A stretch of DNA of 64,000 bases from Phascolomyces articulosus (Eukaryota; Mucoromycota; Mucoromycetes; Mucorales; Lichtheimiaceae). Below are positions 25,481-34,433 of the stretch, in pieces. Made by a program: the position numbers and the translations under genes. The DNA lies in assembly GCA_025677815.1 (NCBI GenBank), contig JAIXMP010000012.1:124001-188000 (forward strand), given 5' to 3'. The notes beneath the pieces are model-generated. The model was not told the origin of the DNA, made no database searches, and saw only the letters and a list, made by a program, of their open reading frames with translations. The stretch's first letter is position 1; every line of letters begins with the position of its first letter.

Positions 25481-26370
25481 TAATACCATAGCCAATAGAA
25501 ATAATAAAGATAGTAAGATAAAGAGAACATAAAAGATGCTGTTTTACTGTTTAATGATGAGGGGATACTTATATGCTTTCTAACTATGTTGGATAATAAT
25601 AATAATACTTTGCTTCTTAGCAACGACGTTAATATTAAAAATAGTGATAGCAGAAGGTACACGTCTTGGCAATGATGATGATAATAGTTATGATGTAATT
25701 GTGGTATGGATAAGAATTAACGATAGAATTAATGACAAAGAGAGATGGAGACAGAAGAAGTCTTGTGAGAATCGATATAAATTTATTATAATGATAAAGA
25801 TGATAATAAAGATAATTATATTCTAGTTTTATAAGTACAGTATTTATATATTTTCTTTCCATGCTACTTAATCATTGATCATGGTAGTTTGTTAATATTG
25901 CATTTGTTTGATATAACGGATATATATTATAGGTAGTGTTCATGGTGATATAACACAACATGAGGAGATATAATTATATTTGTTGTACATATATATATTT
26001 GTTGACCATTAGTCATTGGATGATTATTATTACTTTTATGCTCTTACTCGTACAATGAGAAGGTATGATAGTATTTATGTGTTATTTGATAATTATTGTG
26101 TATAGGATATTATACCAGGATCATTATTATTGTATTATTATTGGAATGAGGATTATGTGAGGCAACCGATATTATTTATTTATATTATTATTTATTATTT
26201 GTGATAACACAATGTAGTAGAATCGGTGATAATATATATGAGAAGAAGTGTGGATATGTAAATATGCCACAGTAATAATGTGCTAGTAAGAAGTATACAG
26301 AAAAATTATTAAGGAACATTATTTTTGAAATGAAATAATCGTATAAGAAGTATCCAAAAAGGAAAGAGGT
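25480..26370. repeat. Dispersed repeat E, copy 1, split by LTR D1
   Basis: Left part (about 25480-25699) and right part (26272-about 26370) match the continuous copy at about 28985-29325. Shared features are an (A/G)GGGATA.TTATATG.TTTCTAA block and, at the right, AGAAGTATACA.AAA. The 572-bp LTR D1 lies exactly between the parts with a GTAAT duplication. Outer ends are approximate. Confidence 0.5.
25700..26271 (+). mobile_element. Solo LTR, family D copy 1 (572 bp)
   Basis: Starts TGTGGTATGGATAAGAATT and ends ATATGCCACA (terminal TGTGG/CCACA inverted repeat), flanked by perfect 5-bp GTAAT duplications (25695-25699, 26272-26276). The copy at 40057-40638 is inverted; a third partial copy starts at 41058. 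Contains a TATA-like stretch and A/T-rich body; no ORF. Confidence 0.85.
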
Positions 26371-26424
26371 AACATAAGGATAGTTTACTATGATACCTTC
26401 TTAAATTATACATAATACCTCCTA

Positions 26425-27075
26425 GGTGTTGATGGTAAACTTGGTACGACTTTCATTTGCAGTATACTCTTCATCCAAGAGGTGTTTAAGACAGCCAACA
26501 ATAGTATTATGTATATCTTCATTAATATTCCAATTTTTATTTATTTTTTCTTCGCCTAATATATACCAACATATATGTAAAATAAGTTACTTTGTTATTA
26601 TATAACGATGACAATGATATGTTTTTGAAATTACCTGCATGAAAATACAGTAAAGCTCCCTTTCTAATGTTGATTATTATAGTTTGCCATCTTTATTCAC
26701 ACAATCATATATTTGTTCAGTTCTAAGAATGTATTTGACTATGTTCTCTTATTTTTAGAAACAGTAGTAAGACTTTATTTACAGAAGATATAACTTCTTG
26801 ACAAAAATATAGATATACCTCTTATAAATCTGTTTTCATCCTAAGCATACTGGAACACATGCTCATTAGACAAATAATGGACCTCAGGATTAGTAACAAA
26901 TACAGCTGTTCAAATACTTAATGTTGATCCATAAGTAGCTTGAAGTTACTTGTAAGGTTGATCCTACTTCGTCAATTGATGTGAGTAAATCTGAAATTCT
27001 TGAATTAAGGTTTGTTGTGTCAGTTAAAGCCATATGCCATAATGCTTCAGGTAGAGCATTGTTGTATAATTGTTT
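26425..27075 (-). pseudogene. Fragments of an unrecognised multi-exon protein gene
   Basis: Three minus-strand pieces have protein-like composition. The first is a 56-codon stretch at about 27055-26885 (NALPEALWHMALTDTTNLNS...). The second is at about 26740-26635 (EQIYDCVNKDGK, two stops, then ERELYCIFMQ with a GT donor). The third is at about 26555-26425 (GEEKINKNWNINEDIHNTIV...), entered at a TTAG acceptor and ending in TAG. The in-frame stops argue for decay. No family recognised. A MITE lies directly upstream and may have hit this gene. Confidence 0.35.
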
Positions 27076-27089
27076 TTACCTTTTATATA

Positions 27090-27420
27090 CAGATTTTTTC
27101 ACAAGAAGTTGACCATAGCATTCTTATAATCGCAAATGTGGTTTTTGAAATCGTGATGGTGGTTTTTTTTTTTTTTTTATGTTCATGGTCAACATTTTTA
27201 ATTTTAGTGCCAACATTACATTGACCACAAACATAAAAAAAATTGGTGTGAAAATTAAAAAACATTGGTGCAAAAATAAAAAACATTCAGTGTGGAAATT
27301 TAAAATGTTTGGCATGAAAATTAAAAGCATTTTATATGAAAAAAAAAACCACCAGCACGATTTCAAAAAACACATTTACAATTATAAAAATGCTACATTC
27401 AACTTCTTATGAAAAACCTG
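27090..27420. mobile_element. Foldback MITE, Tc1/mariner type (331 bp)
   Basis: Long inverted repeats of about 85-90 bp (27090-27180 and 27335-27420) start CAGATTTTTTCACAAGAAG and end with its complement, flanked by TA on both sides, as for Tc1/mariner-type elements. The loop holds about four imperfect tandem units of 21-23 bp (each like AAAAACATTGGTGYAAAAAT). Non-autonomous: no transposase. The short ORFs on either strand are by-products of the palindrome. Confidence 0.75.
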
Positions 27421-27423
27421 TAT

Positions 27424-27560
27424 TTTTAGTATTATTATCCCCTTATATTATTATCTATAATAGAATTAGAAAACATATAAATATCCCTTTATTATCAAAC
27501 AATAAAAAGATATCTTTATGTTCTCTTTAAATCTCTTTATAATAACGCAAGTCTAATTTG
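27424..27560. repeat. Dispersed repeat E, copy 2, inverted
   Basis: Contains GAAAACATATAAATATCCC and ATCTTTATGTTCTCTTTA, the reverse complement of blocks at 25500-25600 and 29040-29110. It directly abuts the MITE. Limits approximate. Confidence 0.45.
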
Positions 27561-28985
27561 TATACTTATAAACAGGTTCAATTAGACAGTGCGAGGAAGT
27601 GATAAATGAAATATAATAAGCAGTGGGGGTCAAGATATATAAGTAATAAAACAATATAGGATCTTGGTTTGCAAGATCCCTCTTTATATATGTTGAAATA
27701 TAAGGGGCTAATCTAATGTCTATGCTAATATAAATAATCTACATTTCTATAACTATACTGATCTATCTTATATTTCTATATACAACCATGTGTTTGTCTA
27801 TAATCATCCATATGGTTATTCATATTGATCTGTCTAATTATCCTTGTATATATTGTAACTACAGCCATATCCTTTTATATTATTGTACCAATTTCTTATA
27901 TTATTATTGTGGAATTTGGTTAATTTTAGATTAGAATAAAAGATAAAAACGGACGATGTAAATCCTTTGAGACTTTGTTATAGGTTTTTTAATGAAGAGA
28001 AAGATTTTTTTTAAAAAAAAAGTTGAATTACTTTTCTACAATTACGTTTACAATGGCTTATTTATACTTTTTCTATTCTATGAAAGATGTGGGCTTAGTT
28101 ACTTATTTTATACTATTCTATATTCTGGATGGATGAATCGGGACCTTTGGGATATGATAATTATTATCATTTATGAGGGTAGTTATAAGGATAGGTCTAA
28201 GGCTGCGCCTTTTATCTTTGACATCTTCTTTGACGTTTTCTTTTTAGAGAGTTATATGAAGGTAGTACATCGTTATGCGATTATACTAATTTCCTTTTTT
28301 ACACAAGGATTATTTAAGTTTCCTTATTTGTATATGTGCTCAGGCTGTGCCTTTTGTGTAATATCGGTGTTTATTATAGAGTATAGTGTCAGAATATGAC
28401 AATTATAATCTGCAGTTCATTATCATTATCTTTTGCAGTAGTTTTATAAAAGATGTAAATACTATATCATTTTACTAAAAATAAACATCACCTTCTATCT
28501 ATCTATAAAAAATATGATACTGTCATATTTTTTATAAGTTGAAACCACGAAGATAAAACCACACAGAGAGAACCACAAAGAGAGAATATAACCACACAGG
28601 TAATAACAACACAGGTAAATAACCACACAGAATAACTATGAAGGAAGAGAACCACAAAGGTATATATGAGATAATAAGATAGATAGAAGATGTCCTTTAT
28701 TTTTAATAAAATGATCTAATATATATATCTTTTCTAAAACTACTATGGATGATGATAATTATAAAATAATGATGATGATAGTGATAAATGACTAATGATA
28801 ACGATGAAGCTGCAGATGATGATGATAATATAATTATAAAAGGAAAGGGGAACTGTGACTAATAAAGAGGTATGCTGTGGTTATGACGAAGCATAAAGAA
28901 GTACAGTGTAGCCATAGTAAAAGGAGTACTATCAGTATTAAAAATACCTGACTACTAACTATGTCATGTATATATTTTGACAGAA
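27561..28985. other. AT-rich repeat ground, no supportable gene
   Basis: Includes a 135-codon plus frame (27992-28399) rich in F/I/Y, typical of chance frames in AT-rich DNA. Two short GC palindromes (28199-28211, and about 28342-28352 with one mismatch) occur inside it. Between 28540 and 28665 a degenerate direct repeat of AACCACACAG/AACCACAAAG units occurs about seven times. Confidence 0.4.
28540..28665 (+). repeat. Short degenerate direct repeats (AACCACAMAG units)
   Basis: About seven imperfect copies of a 10-bp unit with variable 5-12 bp spacers. The spacing is too irregular and the units too short for a CRISPR, and this is a eukaryote. Origin unknown; could be a decayed LTR-element interior. 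Confidence 0.5.
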
Positions 28986-29325
28986 GTCCAAGCCAACAAT
29001 ACAAATAGTAATTAATAACAAATAAATATAAAATAAAGAGTAATGGATTGATGATGTTTATTTAATAAAGACTATGGGGATATTTATATGTTTTCTAAAC
29101 TACTAAAGATATGATATATATGATGTAATAGATCATGATAATAATAGAATAATGCTAAGTGTCTTGGCACTAGTGATGATACTAATGATAACAATAATTA
29201 TGATGATGATGATGATGCCAAGCAGAGGTTGCTAAGCATCACAAGAAGTATTCAAAATAGAAATAATGACGATGGTTATTTTTAGACTAATAACCGCGCA
29301 AGAAGTATACAAAAAGGAAGATGTT
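28985..29325. repeat. Dispersed repeat E, copy 3
   Basis: Continuous copy in the same orientation as 25480-26370, with matching GGGGATATTTATATGTTTTC and AGAAGTATACAAAAAGGAAG blocks and no insertion between them. Ends near GTTACA at about 29322. Confidence 0.5.
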
Positions 29326-29433
29326 ACACCAAGGAATCTTGGCTATGACAACTATGACAATATGGAGACATAGATAAATTCTGCTATAACAAAAACAAAA
29401 GATTATTTCTTCTAATTAAGAAGATTTTAGAAG

Positions 29434-29506
29434 TGGAGAAGCTGGGCATCGATCCCAGTACCTCTCGCATGCTAAGCGAGCGCTCTACCATTTGAGCTAC
29501 ATCCCC
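29434..29506 (-). tRNA. tRNA-Ala (anticodon AGC)
   Basis: The minus strand reads GGGGATGTAGCTCAAATGGT then a complete cloverleaf: D-arm, anticodon loop TTAGCAT with AGC, T-arm CTGGG...CCCAG with loop ATCGATG, discriminator A; 73 nt without intron. The acceptor stem has one G-U and one T-T mismatch (position 6), so slight decay is possible. B-box GGATCGATGCC fits. It sits inside transposon-rich DNA with an LTR beginning 10 bp upstream. Confidence 0.93.
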
Positions 29507-29516
29507 TTCTTGTATT

Positions 29517-31120
29517 TGTCGCGTCTGAGACGAATTTTGAAAGAAATTCGTCATCAGCTGGTCACGTGACTTCAAGATGACGATTCAAACCTAAGAACCT
29601 GGGTTGACCAACCAGATTGCATCGGTGAAATGTTTCTCCCGAAGGTTTATCTATAGATGGATAGGTTGATCAACTATCTTGTTTTTGATGATCCCTATCC
29701 ATCCCTATGTTATATGTCCCCTCATTACCCTAGATGATTATAACTATATTGTCCATAGATATTTTCTTAATAATAACAGATATAGTGTTCTCTATATAAT
29801 AATAATTATATCATAATTATTATTATTTATTTTTATGTTTTTATCTAACCCTTATTTGATCATCCTCTTATATTTATTATATTATCCCTTATTATGCTCT
29901 CTCATTATTTTATGTATTGTATATTATTACCTTATATTTATTTCTATATTTACTTTTATTAATTTAGTATCACATTGTAACCCCCCAGAAAGAACTGCAG
30001 TTATTACCATTATTACTATGAAACAACTCTATATATAAATACTGTTACTGCGACAATATCAGATTATCTTACCTTTTAGTATCTTCCAATTAACAAGAGA
30101 TACATACAAACTACAGCAACATATTTATAAATATAATTATCACTTATTCAACATATTATATTATTATTGGATATTCATTTATTACCACAGTATCTCGTAG
30201 CAACTGCAGTATCTTCACATGTTGTTACTTAGGATAGAAATATTTAATTATTGGAAAACATATAAATACCTCACAATTTTGTAACTGAAATAAAATCAAT
30301 CAATTATACTTCTCTTTATCATATACATAAATTTTAAGAGTATTGATTCACTCAAGACCGAACTGGCTTGTTTTAATTTTACTATAGCTTAAAGAAAGCT
30401 TAACATTTCAATATAGGACAGACATAACATTCCTGATCCTTATTCTATTATCATTACCAGTCAGAAGTAACATACCTGACTTTGACTATTATTATTGAAT
30501 TCAAGACATTATATCAAGGATTATATCATATAGTAACATACTACACAAGTTACTCTTTTGTAATAACAAGAACTGCTAATCCAAGCTTCACTTGTTATAT
30601 AATTTTTATACTTCAAACGATAATTCAATTATATATCATATATTATTCATATTATATATTTTACTGTGGCCTAAAGAATCCACACTAATATAGCTGTATA
30701 ATCACATATAAACAGATACTTGCTTAAAACATTAGTATTGATATCTGTTGCTTTAATCAGTGTAATATATGTTAATATTACTGGTGCTCACTAAATATCA
30801 CAAACTGATATATAAAAACTTTAGTTGCTATAAGAATTGTAATTATAAGAAGCAAATCTTATTAGTAACATCGTGTTGCTCACCAAAAGCCCTGTTACTC
30901 AATATCATTAAATATATGTAACTGATTAACACATTTTGGTGTTTACACTCAATTATCATATCATAAATTATTATCTATCTTACAAGCAACATATATTGTG
31001 TTCACACTTTCATCACCACTAAATTACCACCAAACCAAATATCAGGGCAACAACGTAAATATATAAAGGCAACGAATATTGCATAAAATAAAGAGACAAT
31101 TAACTAACTAATGAATCAAT
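29517..31120 (+). mobile_element. LTR family A copy 1, interrupted by LTR B1
   Basis: Left part 29517-29975 begins TGTCGCGTCTGAGACG; the right part resumes at 31053. The same sequence occurs uninterrupted and inverted at about 36745-37237, where the joined site reads TATCATGTAAATATATAAAGG. The copies share the CACGTGAC-containing stretch and TTATCTATAGATGGATAGG. The right end is uncertain. The left end lies 10 bp from the 5' end of the tRNA-Ala gene. Confidence 0.7.
29976..31052 (+). mobile_element. Solo LTR, family B copy 1 (1,077 bp)
   Basis: Begins TGTAACCCCCCAG and ends CAGGGCAACA; about 97% like 34576-35672. It splits LTR A1; the 4-bp flanks are ACAT and ACGT, one CpG transition from a perfect duplication, and the A2 copy shows the empty site. 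It carries AACATATAAATACC (TATA-like) and AATAAAATC (poly-A-like) signals. The 68-codon frame inside it is conserved in both copies only because the LTRs are. Confidence 0.85.
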
Positions 31121-31308
31121 TATCTACTTATATACATTACCATTAATCCACTTTGGAGAATAAACTATAGTTGTAGAATATGATATAATATTTAATATAA
31201 ATAATGTATTTATATACTATTTTTAAACTATTTATTTATACTTCTATTTTTAAAAAAATTGAATTTTTATATATAATAAAATAAGTTGTCAAATATATGC
31301 ACTAAAAT

Positions 31309-31980
31309 ATGGAATCAGATGTTGAAATTATGAATGAATATGTAAATAGAGATGATGAGGATATAAAAAACTATAAAAAAAATTTAAAACATGAAATAAA
31401 TAAATTAATTTTAAGTGAATGGTCATTTTTGACTAATGATTGGCAAAAGATATTAAATGTTTATAAACATCGAACTGAATTAAAAAATATTAAATTTATT
31501 ACAGAAATAAAGAATGAATTATTACAAAAATTAGGGTTTATTCCTGTCTTCTTCTTCTTAATAGTATTATATACTAATAAAGAGTATCCTGGTCCTTATA
31601 TTGAAGTTGGAAAAGGACTACTTTTATTATATCAGTTAGTTTCTGGGTTTACTTCAAAAAATATAAAAAAATATATGCCATATACAACTTTTTATTCTGT
31701 CTATAAAGAATTCTAGATAACTAATTATAGTAATTTAGATAAATTTGTAAATTATTATTTACTAAATATGTTTAGCAATATAAAAATTAGAATATTATCT
31801 GCAATTATTAAAAATCCTAAGAATTTTAAAAACATAACTTTAATGCTAGATGGACATAATACTAGCATTGAATATAATAAACCTGATATCTCATTACAGA
31901 AAAAATGGAGTTATAAATTAAAAAGTGCAATAGAACCAATTGATGATTCAAGAATCAAAGGAATGTTCCTTGATGCTTGA
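31309..31980 (+). pseudogene. Transposase-like remnant (DDE type suspected)
   Basis: Two plus-strand frames (31309-31716, 31768-31980) follow each other in the same reading, interrupted by one TAG after FYSVYKEF. The second contains LMLDGHNTSIEYNKPD then WSYKLKS, which resembles the first catalytic block of Mucoralean DDE transposases, and is ended by TGA after MFLDA. Extremely Lys/Asn/Ile-rich (AT-driven). Family assignment is tentative; it is a fragment. Confidence 0.4.
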
Positions 31981-32087
31981 ATTGGAGCTTCAAAAACTGA
32001 AGCAACAAAACAACAACAATAATTAATAATTAATTATGAAATAAATAAACCTTTTGTCTTTTTTTTATTTTATTAATAACGATTATT

Positions 32088-34184
32088 TTAATTTTTAAAA
32101 AACATATTGCATTCAAGTACTATATCTTTGAGATGTGTTCGTTTTTCATTACCAGAAGAAAACATATTATCTTCAGCAGCTTCTTGGTTGTTTTCAGCAT
32201 TTGTATTTCCACTATCTTGATTATCATGCATCCAATCATCTAGTGGATTACCATCTTCAATTAAGAAATTATGCAAAAGAACGCATATATTAATCCAAAA
32301 AACAGCTCGAGCTTGATCCTTCTTTGGGTCTTTTCCTCTTCTAATTGATATCCTCAATCTATGAAGACTGTAACCTTTAGGTCTGTACTTATTAAAAGTG
32401 TGTATAGAGATAGGTTATGATAGGTTTCGGTTATAATTTAGTGAGCACCAACAATAATATCGTTTATTGTGAACGGTAGTTTGAGATGATTATTTATAAG
32501 GAGAAAGGTTTTAGATAATATTTGATGTTATAATGCTTTTATATGTAAGTAGATCAGGTTCAGGGATATTATGAAAACGTTATGTCTTAATATAATCAAG
32601 AATATAAAGTAGAATCGATGTCTTGGATCAATTCAATAGAGTAATAATAACAATTTTGTTATATATGTTATGATAAGACTCTTAGTTTATAAGTCTGAAA
32701 TGAATAATATGAAATTAAAACAAGCCAATTGTGTGGGCGTTGAGTGACCAAAATATAATTCAATTTAAAGATAATTGTAAGGTAAATATAAGGTAAAGAT
32801 TTATTGAATCAAAAGTTGAAGGGTATTTACATGTTTTTGAAATAGTTGCGCAGTAACTGTTATTGATTTGACAGATCAATTGATCTTGTAACCGCAGTTA
32901 CTAAAAGATGTTGCACAGTATAAGATAATATGAATATGTATAATAATAAGAATGTGTGATAATACTAAATAGGGGAATAACAAATAATTGGATGATCCAC
33001 ATGATATGGATCTACAAAATGGTAATATGAGGGATAAGAGAGAATGGTGAATATGTGGGGAAATAATAATAGAGGAAATAATAAGATATTTGGTGAAGTG
33101 GAATTTTAGTTACAAGACTTTGGAATCTTCCTTTAAGCATACCAATTGTATGTTCAATTCAGACTCAAGGCTTGGACAAAAAGTAATTAAATGCAGCATT
33201 TTTGGGAATACTTGCATGTGGTTCCTTATATGGTATAATTAATTATTTGGATATAGGATAACCTTTATTACCCAAAAGGTATTCTCCATCCTTAAAGTAT
33301 TCTTCTATATTTTGGCTAAGCTTGCTGTTGTGCCAGACATGTGTATCATGCAAACTACCAACAAATCCAACATCTATAAAACGAATTCGAAGGTTGTGAT
33401 CACCAACAACCATTGTAGCTAAGGCATACTCTGATTTCCGAGTATAATAGTCTTCTTCACAAATGATGGGTGCTTCTACTAACATAATGCCTGTTCCATC
33501 AATATATCCAATACAATTAGGAAAGCCTGATATTTCTTCATTAGCTGCCTTGATTGCTTCCTTTTCATGTGGTTTTGGCCAATATACAAGGTGTTTATAA
33601 AATCAGAGCATTGTATGAATTACTCGGAATGTGTACAAGTTGGCAGTACCATCTCCAACACTAAAACGGCCTGCAATTTGACTAGCTGACACAGTATTAC
33701 CAAACATTCCAAATCGATACAAAGCAATTAGAAGTTGATGATGAACTAGTGCTTGTGGATTATGTGAATTGTTTTTAAAGGCTAGATCAGGTAATATCAT
33801 ATCATAAATGGCTTTGAACGCTTTATATAACATTTGAGCATCTTGTTTAAACTGTTTTTCAGGAAGTAAAAACACAACTTCGATTAGATAATTAGATTTA
33901 GGAATTAAATGGCCTGCCTTTGATTCTATGTATCTAAAACTCGAAATGATTGCATTTAGAGTTTCAGGTGATGTTATAAAATCATCATATGAATCCTCGT
34001 CATCACTCTCATATTTTTTGGTATTGATTAGAGTATTAGAAACCATATCGTCATCAGAGAGCATCATAGACATACAATCATCATCATCATCAGAATCATC
34101 ATCAAACAAAATGTTGATTACAGCTTCTGTAATAATATAAGTATTGGTAGCAGTAAGAATTTTGCTTCGTTCAGATACCACCAT
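32088..34184 (-). pseudogene. Harbinger/PIF (DDE_Tnp4, HARBI1-like) transposase pseudogene, split by a solo LTR
   Basis: From 34184: an acidic N terminus (DDDSDDDDD), a helix-turn-helix-like part (HHQLLIALYRFGMFGNTVSA, SQIAGRFSVGDGTANLY), then after a TGA stop FPNCIGYIDGTGIML (first catalytic Asp), RFIDVGFVGSLHDTHVWH (second Asp), YLLGNKGYP (commonly GDxGYP here), FLSKP-V-IEHTIGMLKGRFQSL (Glu; both Arg codons before it are TGA), then a 746-bp LTR, then HRLRISIRRGKDPKKDQARA and FWINICVLLHNFLIEDGNP. Stops: three TGA, one TAA. Removing the LTR and one AGAC duplication joins FQSL to HRLRI in frame, so the LTR arrived after the transposase. Nonfunctional; terminal repeats not found with confidence. 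Confidence 0.85.
32369..33114 (-). mobile_element. Solo LTR, family G (746 bp), inside the Harbinger pseudogene
   Basis: On the minus strand it begins TGTAACTAAAATTCC and ends AAAGGTTACA, a perfect 6-bp terminal inverted repeat, with perfect 4-bp AGAC duplications (plus strand, 32365-32368 and 33115-33118). The family resembles B in layout and shares GGCTTGTTTTAATTT and GGTGCTCACTAAAT, so both probably belong to one superfamily with 4-bp duplications. Confidence 0.88.
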
Positions 34185-34310
34185 AATAGTTATTTAAAAA
34201 GATAATGTAATAAAAAAAATAGTTAAAAGATATAAAAGAGACAATGTAAAATAGTTATTTTATTAAGAACCTTTCACTAAATTTTCTTACAAAAAAACAT
34301 TTGCTAAAAA

Positions 34311-34430
34311 AGGGTTCTCAAAGTTAACATGCTGATATCTGTAGATCCTTTTTCTCATTAGTTGGTTTCAAATCCAGCTTCAGATATCTGTCTTAAGATA
34401 TTTTTGCAGATATTTAACTTTGAGACCCCT
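34311..34430. mobile_element. Small foldback element with 17-bp terminal inverted repeats
   Basis: Left end AGGGTTCTCAAAGTTAA; right end, complemented, AGGGGTCTCAAAGTTAA (one mismatch); 120 bp overall, with further internal AGATATCTG-type symmetry. No clear target duplication. It may be a MITE or the terminal repeat of a larger element. A related end lies at 24139. Confidence 0.5.
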
Positions 34431-34433
34431 ACT

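Noticed and set aside
27992..28399. 135-codon plus-strand ORF
   Set aside because: Composition is F/I/Y-rich as expected of random frames in AT-rich DNA, with no motif or splice support.
28540..28665. Regular short repeats that might suggest a CRISPR array
   Set aside because: The unit is only about 10 bp with irregular spacers in a eukaryotic genome; not CRISPR.
30482..30688. 68-codon ORF repeated at 35106-35312
   Set aside because: The repetition is explained by the two copies of LTR B, not by a conserved protein.
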